Source of the DNA: ZC4RG20 sp963782445
GTDB taxonomy: Bacteria; Pseudomonadota; Gammaproteobacteria; Steroidobacterales; Rariloculaceae
DNA: 64,000 nt
Reading direction: 5' to 3'
Assembly (NCBI GenBank): GCA_963782445.1
Contig: CAWAJM010000001.1
Coordinates: forward strand, 2,914,001 to 2,978,000
This document shows positions 52,499 through 61,285 of this stretch, one piece after another; position 1 is the first letter of the stretch; every line of letters begins with the position of its first letter. The notes below the pieces were generated by a model, which saw only the letters and a program-made list of their open reading frames with translations, did no database searches and was not told the DNA's origin. The position numbers and the translations under genes were made by a program.

Positions 52499-53652
52499 TT
52501 TCGCTGCTGGGCCGCGGCCACCGCCGTATAGACGGCGCGCGTCGATTCGGCTGCCCGCCGCCAGCTATAGCGCGCGAAGTCGAAAGCCGTCGGAGCCGCG
52601 GCGGGCGGCCTACCGGACGCAGCCTCCTCGAGAAGCCGTGCGAGGGTCGCTATGTCGCCGACCTCGAACAGGCTGTCCGCGGAGATTGGCAATGCGCGGT
52701 TCTCGGGCAGGTCGCTGGCCAGAATCGGTGCTCCGTAGCTCAATGCCTCCAGAAGCGCGATCGGATGCCCCTCGAGGGACGATGGGAGAACGAACACGCC
52801 GCAGTGCGAGAACAGCTCACGGAGATCTCGGCCACGCCGGAAGCCGGCGACGACGATGCGGGGGTTTCGCTCGCAACGCTCGACGACCTGCCGGGCATAC
52901 GGATCTTCCTCGTCTCGGGCGCCGACGAGTACGAGTTTCCAATCGTCTACGGCGGCTCGCTCGAAGGCATCAACGAGATCGAGTTGTCGCTTAACCTGAT
53001 CGAGCCGCGCTACGCAAAGTGCGTAGCGGCCTTGGCGAATGCCGAGCTCATCGAGCACGTGCGTGGTCGCCGCCCGCACGGTCCGCGGCACTCCGTTCGG
53101 AATCAGCCACGGTCGAACGCCGTACCGGCCGCGCACCGTCTCCTCCAGAAGGTCAGAGACGACGATGGGGGCGTGGGCGTAACGCATGCCCATTCGCTCA
53201 CCGGCCGTCAACAGAAGACGAGCCAAAGTGCCCCACTTCTCTCGACGGTAATCGGCGGCATGGTGCGTGACAACCACGCGCAGACCCAGGAGCCTGGCGA
53301 GCGGGGCCAGCAGCGCCGGACCGACGCCGTGCAGGTGCAGAATGTCGGGGCGCTTCAGCGCGGCGTAACAGAGCCCTAGAACCGAATGCACCGCGGTTTC
53401 GAGCCCCGTTCGTCGCGGCGCCCAAACGTACCGAAGCCTTACGCGATGCCATTCCCGCGGGCGCCGGACTGGAAAATAACGAGATCGCTGTATTACTTCC
53501 ACCTCACACCCAAGCCGGGCCAGCAACGGGTAGAGATTTCTCGAATGTGTCTCGATGCCGCCTTGAACTTCGACAATGCCGCGCAGGCCGAGAACAAGGA
53601 CTCGAATACGCGGTTTCTTCTTCGGAATTACTCGTCGCGCAGCGACCGCCAT
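52495..53652 (-). CDS. GT4-family glycosyltransferase
   Basis: The product is about 385 residues, GT-B fold: GLRGIVEVQGGIETHSRNLY at the acceptor side, GVGPALLAPLARLLGL, and donor motif SSLEGHPIALLEALSYGAP (E-x7-E). The start at 53652 follows from the beginning of the fold and from the promoter position; the longer frame upstream runs into the regulatory gap. It is the first gene of the leftward GT-GT-Wzy-GT operon, headed by a sigma-54 site 132 bp upstream. Confidence 0.9.
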   Translation of the reverse strand: MAVAARRVIPKKKPRIRVLVLGLRGIVEVQGGIETHSRNLYPLLARLGCEVEVIQRSRYFPVRRPREWHRVRLRYVWAPRRTGLETAVHSVLGLCYAALKRPDILHLHGVGPALLAPLARLLGLRVVVTHHAADYRREKWGTLARLLLTAGERMGMRYAHAPIVVSDLLEETVRGRYGVRPWLIPNGVPRTVRAATTHVLDELGIRQGRYALCVARLDQVKRQLDLVDAFERAAVDDWKLVLVGARDEEDPYARQVVERCERNPRIVVAGFRRGRDLRELFSHCGVFVLPSSLEGHPIALLEALSYGAPILASDLPENRALPISADSLFEVGDIATLARLLEEAASGRPPAAAPTAFDFARYSWRRAAESTRAVYTAVAAAQQRN

Positions 53653-53782
53653 AGAGCCTCCTGCCCCCCGGATCGAGGTCCCGTTCGGCGCGCGTCCGCT
53701 CGCCCGAACGAAACGAATGGCTGCGAGGCGACGTATTATCGGCCACGGGAAGAATTGTTGTTTGGACCTGCGGAACGGGCGG

Positions 53783-53798
53783 TGCAAATTGCATGCCA
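53783..53798 (-). promoter_or_regulatory. Sigma-54 (-24/-12) promoter for the leftward GT-Wzy operon
   Basis: Leftward TGGCATGCAATTTGCA, GG and GC 10 bp apart. Its core is the perfect inverse of the rightward site at 54013-54027: a 15-bp inverted repeat (GCAAATTGCATGCCA and TGGCATGCAAATTGC). The two sites face outward across the 360-bp gap. No gene was found between them. Confidence 0.75.
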
Positions 53799-54012
53799 CG
53801 GGCGGCAGCACTCCTGTCGTTGCGCTCTGCCGCGAGGAGCCCGAGGCCGCGGCCTCCCGGATTTGCTGTTCCGCCTTGCAAAACTTGTAAGTGTCGCAAT
53901 GCCTCCGGCGCCGCCTCCACTATCGTTCCGTTCCCGGAGCTTTCCTGAATAGCGTTTTGCTGCGGGCACTGCCATCGGGTCCCGGTTGGCGCACGATCGG
54001 CCGGGCCGCCCA

Positions 54013-54028
54013 TGGCATGCAAATTGCT
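54013..54028 (+). promoter_or_regulatory. Sigma-54 (-24/-12) promoter for the polyprenyl sugar transferase gene
   Basis: TGGCATGCAAATTGCT: GG at 54014-54015, GC at 54026-54027. Transcription would start near 54039, so the ATG at 54012 cannot be the start codon and translation must begin further in. Confidence 0.8.
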
Positions 54029-54089
54029 TCGGCTGAGTCACGAAGACCTATTCGCGCTAAGAAGACTCAACCACGCTGAAGAGTGGGCT

Positions 54090-55493
54090 TTGGCCAACAC
54101 CTATTACAAGTTCGGCTTCGCTCCATTGCTATTCTCGGCAATGGAGAGCATCGCGGCCCCGGCGATATCGACGGGCGTGTTGCTTGCCGCAACGCAGGCA
54201 CTGGGCGTTCCGCTTACGCAGCCATACATTCTGCTGGCCATCTTCTCCGCGCTCCTGTGCTTCACCTTCATTCGGCCGGAGACGAAGCAGCACCGCTTCG
54301 TGCTGCCGAGCGGCTGGGCCATCGCGACGCGGATCGCTCTGGCATGGTTAGCCGTCGTCGGCATCCTGCTGCTCATCGGCTACGCGACGAAGATCTCCGA
54401 ATACTATTCCAGGCGGGCACTGTTCCTCTGGTTCGTCACAACACCGCCCCTGTTGGTGGCCGCGCCGCTGCTCCTGCGCCAGTGCGCGCGCCGCATCGCG
54501 GTGGCCTCGGGCAATGCCCGGACCGTCGTGATCGCCGGCATCAACGACATGAGCCAGCAGCTCGCCCAAACGATTGCCGCAAGGCCCGAGTTTGGCCTGG
54601 AGCAACTGGGATTCTTCGAGGATCGCTGCACCTATCGCGTCGTCAGCGAGGAAAGCCCTATTCCGGTCCTCGGCCGGCTTGCGGAGCTGCCCGAGTACGT
54701 GAAGCGCCATCGAGTCGACGTCATTTTCGTCGCGATGCCGCATCATCTCGAGCGCACGAAGACGCTGCTTCATGCGCTGCGCGATACCACGGCGTCCGTG
54801 TACCTGATCCCGGAGATCTCGTTCATCGATCTCATTCAGACGAGAGCCGACGAGATCAGCGGCATTCCCGTCATCGCGCTGTGCGAGACCCCGTTCCACG
54901 GCTGGCACGGGTTCGAGAAGCGCGCGACCGATATCGCGTTGGCATCGTTGATGCTCGTCGTCGCCGTGCCCGTCATGCTGCTCATCATGCTCGGCATCAG
55001 GCTCACGAGCCCGGGCGGCGTGATTTTCAGGCAGCGCCGCTACGGGCTCGACGGCGAGGAGATCATCGTCTACAAATTCCGTACGATGACCGTAACGGAG
55101 GACGGGCCGAAAATACGTCAGGCCACTCGGGACGATCCTCGCGTGACTGCATTTGGTCGGTTTCTGCGGCGCTACTCCCTCGACGAGCTCCCGCAGCTCA
55201 TCAACGTGCTGCAGGGGCGCATGAGCCTCGTCGGCCCGCGTCCTCACGCCGTCGCCCACAACGAGGAGTATCGCAAGCAGATCGACGGCTACATGGTGCG
55301 CCACAAGGTCGCCCCGGGCATCACGGGTCTAGCTCAGATCAATGGCTGTCGCGGCGAGACGAGCAACCTCATCGAAATGAAGCGGCGCATCGACTACGAC
55401 CTCGACTACCTGCGCCGCTGGTCCCTGATGCTAGACCTGAAGATCCTGTGCAAGACGATTGCGATTATGTTCAGGGGGGAAGGCGCCTACTGA
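54090..55493 (+). CDS. Undecaprenyl-phosphate sugar-1-phosphate transferase (WcaJ/PssY type)
   Basis: The product is about 467 residues from a TTG at 54090 (GAAGAG just upstream); an ATG at 54141 is the alternative, and the ATG at 54012 lies inside the sigma-54 box. Four N-terminal membrane helices (e.g. IALAWLAVVGILLLIGYA) and a CoA-binding-like domain (VIAGINDMSQQLAQTIA) precede the catalytic region: membrane hairpin LMLVVAVPVMLLIMLGIRL, FRQRRYGLDGEEI, YKFRTM, RFLRRYSLDELPQLINVLQGR and SLVGPRPHAV. It starts each repeat unit by loading a sugar phosphate onto undecaprenyl phosphate. It overlaps the converging GT4 gene by 7 nt. Confidence 0.9.
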   Translation: MANTYYKFGFAPLLFSAMESIAAPAISTGVLLAATQALGVPLTQPYILLAIFSALLCFTFIRPETKQHRFVLPSGWAIATRIALAWLAVVGILLLIGYATKISEYYSRRALFLWFVTTPPLLVAAPLLLRQCARRIAVASGNARTVVIAGINDMSQQLAQTIAARPEFGLEQLGFFEDRCTYRVVSEESPIPVLGRLAELPEYVKRHRVDVIFVAMPHHLERTKTLLHALRDTTASVYLIPEISFIDLIQTRADEISGIPVIALCETPFHGWHGFEKRATDIALASLMLVVAVPVMLLIMLGIRLTSPGGVIFRQRRYGLDGEEIIVYKFRTMTVTEDGPKIRQATRDDPRVTAFGRFLRRYSLDELPQLINVLQGRMSLVGPRPHAVAHNEEYRKQIDGYMVRHKVAPGITGLAQINGCRGETSNLIEMKRRIDYDLDYLRRWSLMLDLKILCKTIAIMFRGEGAY

Positions 55494-56692
55494 GCGCCGT
55501 CGGCTGCCGCCGGTCCGACCGCTGCCACGGGGGAGCGACCGGCGCGCGCTTCGAGGCCGAGCAAAGCCGCGACGCGGTCGATAGCCGCCGTCGAGTGGCG
55601 CTCGATCGCATACGTGCGGGCCCGCTCGCCGATTTCCTTCCGCAGCCTCGAGCACTCGAGCAGGTGACGCAGGGCCTGCGCAAGCCCTTGCTCGTCGTTC
55701 GCAACACGGCCGAAACCGCTTTGGCTCAACAGGCCGTCCGGGTCGACGTGCAGGCTGACCACCGGCACCCGGCGCATCCAAGCCTGGATGAACGTGTTGG
55801 AAAACCCTTCGTAGTCGCTCGTATTCACGAGCACGTGCGCCCGCTCGAGAAGTCTACCGACCTCCTCCTGACGTTGCACGCCGAGATAGTCGACGTTCGG
55901 GGCGGCGCTGATGGCAGCCATGACCTCGTCGAGCCAGCGCCCTCGCCCTCCTGCAGCGCCGACCATGACGAAGCGCACGTCCTCCCGGGCCTCGAACTGC
56001 TTGGCCAAGCGCACGAAGGCGGCAGGGTTCTTCAATGGCTTGAAATTGGCTATCCAGACCACCTCGAGGGGCGACGCCGGCTTCTCCGCGCTCCCGTCGA
56101 CAGGCGGCACGGGATGAAAGTTCGGCACGACGAGTGCATCGGAACGCCCGAAGTTGGCCGCGAGCTCCGCCTTCTGAGTCTCGGTCTGGGCAAGAATCAA
56201 ATCGGCATGCTCTATTCCATACTCCAGGAAACGCTGCTCGATGGCGTAGTGCAACCGCGCCCACTGCACTCGTTGGCGTCGCACGCTGCGATCGCTCGTG
56301 ACCCGCCATACCATGCGCGCGCCGTTGCGGCGGGCATAGTGAGCAGCGATGCCCGTGTATGCACAGCCGACTTGCTGATAGATGATATCCGGCCGTACCT
56401 GCACAAGCGCCGAGTAGAGCCTGCGGACGTTGAAAAACAGCCCGTAACGGCGAATCCCGCCGAGCGTAGAGAACTTGACGATGCGGTAACCATGCGGCTC
56501 GAAGCCCGGGGCCGTACGGGCGGCCAGGAAGTACAGCTCGGCCTCGTATCGCTCGAGCAGATGTTCGATAAGGAGCTTCGCCTGGTACTGGGAGCCGCCC
56601 ATCACTGCGGCCCAATGCGTCGGCAGCACGACACAGACTCTTGGGACGCGCCGGGCCGGCGTGCCGGTCGAGGCCGGGGCCGTGTCAGGCAC
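55487..56692 (-). CDS. GT4-family glycosyltransferase
   Basis: The product is 401 residues, GT-B fold with VVLPTHWAAVMGGSQYQAKLL at the N-terminus and WIANFKPLKNPAAFV before the donor site. The donor motif is DYEGFSNTFIQAWMRRVPV: the first Glu is kept, while the usual second Glu of E-x7-E is Gln. Activity is still possible but a changed donor specificity should be considered. It overlaps the 3' end of the sulfotransferase gene by 8 nt, giving a two-gene leftward operon. Confidence 0.88.
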   Translation of the reverse strand: MPDTAPASTGTPARRVPRVCVVLPTHWAAVMGGSQYQAKLLIEHLLERYEAELYFLAARTAPGFEPHGYRIVKFSTLGGIRRYGLFFNVRRLYSALVQVRPDIIYQQVGCAYTGIAAHYARRNGARMVWRVTSDRSVRRQRVQWARLHYAIEQRFLEYGIEHADLILAQTETQKAELAANFGRSDALVVPNFHPVPPVDGSAEKPASPLEVVWIANFKPLKNPAAFVRLAKQFEAREDVRFVMVGAAGGRGRWLDEVMAAISAAPNVDYLGVQRQEEVGRLLERAHVLVNTSDYEGFSNTFIQAWMRRVPVVSLHVDPDGLLSQSGFGRVANDEQGLAQALRHLLECSRLRKEIGERARTYAIERHSTAAIDRVAALLGLEARAGRSPVAAVGPAAADGAQ

Positions 56693-57485
56693 AGCCGAAC
56701 CTCAACGCCAGCGCGCAGGCCCGCTCGTACACCGGCCGGCAAAGCTCATCGACACGCTCCGCCTGCCGCCCGCTCCATGGCTCACGCTTGGCCGAGCGCG
56801 TGTGGATGGTCTCGAGCAGTTCGCTCCGGTAGGGCAGATCCGCAAAACGCAGCAGGGCCGGGATCGACGCTTCTTTGTTCAAGACCATGTCATTGTACTC
56901 GACAACCAACAGTCTATTCTCCGGCAGTCGACCGGCGAGCTCGAACGTCTGCGCGGTCTTTGCAGAATAGGCCGCGCACGCCTTGTCCAACGACGACTGC
57001 CACAGGGCCCGGGCGGCCCGCAACGCGCCGCCGCTCGTGGGCGATTCCCGGCCGCAGGCGTTGTAGAGCCTGCGCAGGGCCGCCCGGGACCAATTGTTCA
57101 GCATCGAATGCACAACGGCTCTCGGCTCCCTGACAATCCAAAGGAGGCGAAAATTGCCGTGCTCGAAATACTCGAAGACCCGATCGTTGAGATATGTAGT
57201 TTGGAAGCACGGCCTCCCCTCGAGCGGCAATTCCGCATAGCCGCAAAGGAGCAGCGCGGCGTCGAGCTCGTCGTCGACTCCAAAACGATGGTCGGCAACG
57301 CCTTCGGCCTTCGAGAGCATGCGCGCGACGGCCGTTGTCCCGGAACGTTGGCATCCGGCCACGAGAAGGGGGTCGGGATAGCGCTCGAGCTCGCCGAGCA
57401 GCTTCCTGCCGGGCTTTACGCAGCGGTGAAATCGGGCCCACGACTCGACTTTCGGGCCCCGCCATACGACCTTCTCGTTCTGCAT
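56685..57485 (-). CDS. PAPS-dependent sulfotransferase family protein
   Basis: The product is about 266 residues. The 5'-phosphosulfate-binding loop is VAGCQRSGTTAVARML and the 3'-phosphate-binding region is LLWIVREPRAVVHSMLNNWS, both as in Sulfotransfer_1/3 proteins. There is no signal peptide, so it acts in the cytoplasm on a lipid-linked sugar, making a sulfated exopolysaccharide likely. The start at 57485 (MQNEKV) is set by the sigma-54 promoter 45 bp upstream; the longer frame would run through it. No PAPS synthesis genes are in the window. Confidence 0.8.
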   Translation of the reverse strand: MQNEKVVWRGPKVESWARFHRCVKPGRKLLGELERYPDPLLVAGCQRSGTTAVARMLSKAEGVADHRFGVDDELDAALLLCGYAELPLEGRPCFQTTYLNDRVFEYFEHGNFRLLWIVREPRAVVHSMLNNWSRAALRRLYNACGRESPTSGGALRAARALWQSSLDKACAAYSAKTAQTFELAGRLPENRLLVVEYNDMVLNKEASIPALLRFADLPYRSELLETIHTRSAKREPWSGRQAERVDELCRPVYERACALALRFGCA

Positions 57486-57528
57486 CTGGTTTGGTGTGTT
57501 TCGGATTCGCTGTCGACCGCGCCATTTC

Positions 57529-57544
57529 TGCAAATTTCGTTCCA
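57529..57544 (-). promoter_or_regulatory. Sigma-54 (-24/-12) promoter for the sulfotransferase-GT4 operon
   Basis: Leftward TGGAACGAAATTTGCA: GG and GC 10 bp apart with a perfect TTGCA -12 box. The start codon is 45 bp downstream. Confidence 0.75.
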
Positions 57545-57699
57545 GCTCGACCAGCGCGCAAGTCGGCGCTCTGCCCCGCCGGCGGCGGTCAGTTCCAACG
57601 GTGCGAATCTTCCATGATCCGATGCCCGGCGAATTCGGAAACTGTCTCCATTTGCCGACTGTTGACCCGCAGGGTCGACTCATCGACACTCCTTCTCAC

Positions 57700-57785
57700 A
57701 CCGAGGGCAGACCCATCGAAAGGTGGGGACGCAAAACCACGGGTCTAACGCGAGCACATCGCTATGATCGCCGGGTTGCAGGGTT
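57700..57785 (+). ncRNA. Cyclic di-GMP-I riboswitch (GEMM), second copy
   Basis: Conserved blocks in order: GAGGGCAGACCCATC-GAAA-GGTGGGGACGCAAAACCACGGGTC, then a second hairpin and CGCCGGGTTGCAGGG. The GAAA tetraloop and the GACGCAAAACCACGGGTC receptor core are diagnostic of the class I c-di-GMP aptamer. It lies 100 nt before the ATG of the first beta-helix gene. A weak hairpin around GGCCATCGCCATGCGGGGCC may be the expression platform. Confidence 0.9.
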
Positions 57786-57884
57786 TCGTAGTCGAATGCC
57801 TCAGGCCATCGCCATGCGGGGCCATTGCAGTCCTGGATTCTCGCAGTGCTCTTCCTAACGGGCATCACGGCAAAGGATTGAAGT

Positions 57885-59393
57885 ATGGCGATGCGAAACC
57901 TTCTCGCTTGTCTCTTACTGAGCTTTGCGGTCTATGCAAATGGATACGCAGCCACCTACTACGTGCGCAACGGTGGCGACGATTCGGCCGACGGCAAGAG
58001 CCCCGCTACGGCATGGGCGACGATCGGCAAAGTCAATTCGCATTCCTTCTCGGCGGGCGACTCGGTACTGTTCCATGAAGGCGACACATGGACCGGCGCT
58101 ACGCTCGGGATAGGCTGGTCCGGGACGAGCTCCAAGCAGGCCGTGATCGGCGCCTACTACGTCGACGCCGGACAACCGCAAACGGGATTTCGTACCAGGC
58201 GGCCGACCATCGACGGCCAGAAGAAGTATCCGTCGTCGCACTATGCGCCGCTTGTGGAGGTCAAGGGCGATAACGTCCGCGTCCAGGATCTCGCGATCGT
58301 AAACTCTCAGGGTCGCGGGATCGTGTTCGATTCGGTCTCCGACGACCATGCCGTGAACCTCGTGCTCTCGAGCATCTATGACGGCTCGATCAAGTTCCTG
58401 ACATGCTCCGGTTGCCTCGCCGAGGGCAATACGGTATCGGATTCGGACCGGGTCTGGCCCGAAGCTCACAAGACTTGGTCAGCTGCGATCTCTGCGAACG
58501 GTTCCTCGAACGTCGTCATCCGCGGGAACAATGTCATTCACGAGTACGGTGAAGGCATCAACGTCTTCGGCGGCAGCAAGAACTCGATCATCGAGCACAA
58601 TTACCTGTTCGGGGTCCGCGCGGTCGGAATCTATTCCGACGGGGCTCCCAGCACCACCATCCGGTACAACATTGTGGTGGGCGCGAACGATTCCAGGTTC
58701 TGGAGGAACGGGAAGGCATCCGGCGCGGGCATCGCCCTAAACAACGAAAGCTATCACTATGCGGGCCATGGCGGCTCGCAGAGCACGAGCGTTCAGTCAA
58801 AGAACGCCAAGATATACGGCAATCTCGTTGCTTATACCAACGACGGCATCGCCATCTGGGGTCAGCTCGACGGCTCGAGCTTCGACAACACCATGATCTA
58901 CAACAACACGCTGGTTGACAACGACGTTCAGTTCGCGAGCCTGGACAATAGACCGATGCCGAATTCGCAGTTCATGAACAACATCCTCATGAGCATCAGC
59001 TCGGGAACGGCGGACGTGAATTCGTCCAGCCTCTCCGGGTTAGTTGCGAAGAATAACTACTTCAGCCAGGGCGACCCGGGCGGAACGTTTTCGAGCTCCG
59101 GCAACGTATATAAAGGCCTCCAGCTCGCGCGCATGAGCGGATGGCGCAGCGTAACGGACCCTGCAAGCGTCAGTTGGCGGGATTTCCAGATTGCGCCCGG
59201 CGGCTCGACGATCGGCGCAGGCAATTCGACGCCGCTCAAGAACGCGACCGCCAACGATTCCTACAACATGGACTTCAACGGAAAACCGCACAATCGGCCG
59301 CCCGACATGGGAGCCATCCGCTTCGGCACTCTGAAGCGCGTCCCGGGAACGCCGTCCGGTCTCACGGCCACCAGTTCCGCCGGCACGACCTGA
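57885..59393 (+). CDS. Secreted right-handed parallel beta-helix protein (first of tandem pair)
   Basis: The product is 502 residues. The signal peptide (LLACLLLSFAVYANGYA) is followed by TYYVRNGGDDSADGKSPATAW, then many beta-helix rungs (VQDLAIVNSQGRGIVFD, VVIRGNNVIHEYGEGINVF, IIEHNYLFGVRAVGIYSD). The fold is that of pectate-lyase/NosD/mannuronan-epimerase-like proteins, so a periplasmic or secreted polysaccharide lyase, epimerase or binding protein is likely. No catalytic set is certain. The C-terminus (KRVPGTPSGLTATSSAGTT) looks like the first strand of a fibronectin III domain cut short. Control by the upstream c-di-GMP riboswitch ties it to biofilm matrix. Confidence 0.85.
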   Translation: MAMRNLLACLLLSFAVYANGYAATYYVRNGGDDSADGKSPATAWATIGKVNSHSFSAGDSVLFHEGDTWTGATLGIGWSGTSSKQAVIGAYYVDAGQPQTGFRTRRPTIDGQKKYPSSHYAPLVEVKGDNVRVQDLAIVNSQGRGIVFDSVSDDHAVNLVLSSIYDGSIKFLTCSGCLAEGNTVSDSDRVWPEAHKTWSAAISANGSSNVVIRGNNVIHEYGEGINVFGGSKNSIIEHNYLFGVRAVGIYSDGAPSTTIRYNIVVGANDSRFWRNGKASGAGIALNNESYHYAGHGGSQSTSVQSKNAKIYGNLVAYTNDGIAIWGQLDGSSFDNTMIYNNTLVDNDVQFASLDNRPMPNSQFMNNILMSISSGTADVNSSSLSGLVAKNNYFSQGDPGGTFSSSGNVYKGLQLARMSGWRSVTDPASVSWRDFQIAPGGSTIGAGNSTPLKNATANDSYNMDFNGKPHNRPPDMGAIRFGTLKRVPGTPSGLTATSSAGTT

Positions 59394-59405
59394 GCGTCAC
59401 CGTCA

Positions 59406-59432
59406 CCGGACGGCGCCGCACGCGCCGTCCGG
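59406..59432 (+). terminator. Hairpin after the first beta-helix gene
   Basis: CCGGACGGCGC-CGCAC-GCGCCGTCCGG, an 11-bp perfect stem 13 nt after the stop. A second hairpin TTGTCGTCG-TT-CGACGACAA follows at 59451-59470. Neither has a U-tract. The remaining part of the 303-bp gap shows no gene and no clear promoter. Confidence 0.45.
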
Positions 59433-59696
59433 CGGCGCATTCCGAGCACGTTGTCGTCGTTCGACGACAATTGACCTTCGCTGTGCTACTCGTCACACTC
59501 CTTCGCCACCGCGGCCGGCACGCGGCACAGCCAGCCCGCCGCCCCGGCATCTTGTCCGAGCGTCATCGCCGCGACGTAGCCCAACCAGGAAGTAAACCGC
59601 AAGTTCCAAGGTCCAAAGGTCCGGGGCTTGACCGGGGCAATCGTGTTCGCGGGCGAGCCGCGCTCATCGAGTGGCATCCAGCCATGAGGGTCACGA

Positions 59697-61193
59697 ATGT
59701 ATCCACGAATCGCACTCGGATTGGTCCTGGCATTGTCTCTTTCCGGCGCCTCTCGGGCCGCGACATACTACGTGCGCCACGGCGGCGACGACTCGGCGGA
59801 CGGCCTCAGCCCCGCCACGGCGTGGGCGACCTTGACCAAAGTCAGCTCCCACTCGTTCTCCGCGGGAGACAGCGTGCTGCTACACGAGGGCGATACATGG
59901 ACCGGCCAAACGCTCGAAGTCGATTGGTCGGGCAAGAGCTCGAAGGAAGCCGTCGTCGGTGCCTACTACATGAACGGTAGCCAGCCGGAGATCGGCTATC
60001 GCACGGCTCGTCCGACTTTGGACGGCCAGAAGAAGGTTCCATCCAGCCAATACGCCGCGATGGTGACGGTCAAAGGGGATTGGATACGCGTCCAGGATCT
60101 CGCTATCGCAAACTCGGAAGGCCGCGGCATTTTGTTCGACGGCGTCTCGTCGGGGCAAGCCGTAGACCTGCTGATATCGGCGGCCTTCGACGGCTCCATC
60201 AAATTCATGGATAGCCGGAACGGGCTGGCGGCCGGCAACACCATCACGGGCTCCGACAGGGTATTTCCCGAGACCGGTCGCGTCTGGTCCGCCGCGATCT
60301 CGGCCGGTCGCTCGACCGGCACGATCATCCGTGGCAATAACATCCTCGGGGACTACGGCGAAGGCATCAACGTCTTCGAAAACAGCAGCGACTCTCTCAT
60401 TGAACGCAACTACTTGTACGGCGTACGCGCCGTCAGCATCTATGCCGACGCCGCCCCGTCCACCACCATTAGGTACAACATGGTTGTCGGGACGACCGAT
60501 CGGCAGTTCTGGCGCAGTGCCGATTCCGTCGGCGCCGGCATCGCCCTGAACAACGAAAGCTACCACTACCAGGGTCACGGCGGCACGTTGAGCAGCGGCG
60601 TGCAGTCGACGCACGCCAAGATATACGGCAACCTCGTGGCCTACACGAGCAGCGGTATCGGCATTTTCGGTCAGCTAGAGAACTCGCGCTTCGACGGCAC
60701 GCTAATCTACAACAACACGTTAGTCGACAACGACGTTCAATTCGCGTTACTTACGGCTAATGTCCCATTGCCGAACTCGCAGTTCATCAACAACATTCTC
60801 CTGAGCCTGTCGCCCGGCACTAAGGACGTTAACGTCTCCTCGCTGAATGGCATGGTCGCGAAGAACAATTACTTCAGCCAGGGCGATCCAGGCGGCGACT
60901 TCTCGAGCGCGGGCAACCGATATGACGGCATCGAGCTCGTCAAGATGACCGGCTGGCGAAGCGTCAAAGATTCCAAGGCATTGAGTTGGCGGGATTTCCA
61001 AGTCAAACCCGGGGCCTCGACGATCGGCGCAGGCGACGACACGCCGCGCACCAAGGCCACCAAGGCCGACACCTACAACGTCGACTACAACGGCAAGGCC
61101 TTTGGCGAACCGCTCGACATGGGCGGCTTGCGATTCGACTCTCTCCACCATGTTCCTGGCAGCCCGGGCGGGCTCAGTATCACGGCGCAATGA
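59697..61193 (+). CDS. Secreted right-handed parallel beta-helix protein (second of tandem pair)
   Basis: The product is 498 residues, closely similar to the preceding protein along its whole length (e.g. TYYVRHGGDDSADGLSPATAW, GGDFSSAGNRYDGIELVKMTGWRS, WRDFQVKPGASTIGAGDDTP). Signal peptide LGLVLALSLSGASRA. It ends with HVPGSPGGLSITAQ at the same point as its neighbour, so both lack whatever domain once followed. The pair arose by tandem duplication. Differences cluster in exposed turns, suggesting different but related glycan targets. It has no riboswitch of its own. Confidence 0.85.
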   Translation: MYPRIALGLVLALSLSGASRAATYYVRHGGDDSADGLSPATAWATLTKVSSHSFSAGDSVLLHEGDTWTGQTLEVDWSGKSSKEAVVGAYYMNGSQPEIGYRTARPTLDGQKKVPSSQYAAMVTVKGDWIRVQDLAIANSEGRGILFDGVSSGQAVDLLISAAFDGSIKFMDSRNGLAAGNTITGSDRVFPETGRVWSAAISAGRSTGTIIRGNNILGDYGEGINVFENSSDSLIERNYLYGVRAVSIYADAAPSTTIRYNMVVGTTDRQFWRSADSVGAGIALNNESYHYQGHGGTLSSGVQSTHAKIYGNLVAYTSSGIGIFGQLENSRFDGTLIYNNTLVDNDVQFALLTANVPLPNSQFINNILLSLSPGTKDVNVSSLNGMVAKNNYFSQGDPGGDFSSAGNRYDGIELVKMTGWRSVKDSKALSWRDFQVKPGASTIGAGDDTPRTKATKADTYNVDYNGKAFGEPLDMGGLRFDSLHHVPGSPGGLSITAQ

Positions 61194-61285
61194 ACAGGTG
61201 GAGAATTTCCAGCATTTGGAATGAGCGCCGCCGACTCAGGGCGCGCAAGCCGCCGCGGCGATAGGAGACCGCGCGCCGGAACCAG

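Noticed and set aside
54012..54014. ATG at 54012 as start of the priming sugar transferase
   Set aside because: It overlaps the -24 box of a consensus sigma-54 promoter, so it would not be on the mRNA.
59610..59640. GGGG-CTTGACCGGG-GC before the second beta-helix gene as a sigma-54 promoter
   Set aside because: The spacing fits but neither box matches beyond the invariant GG and GC, which is expected by chance in GC-rich DNA.
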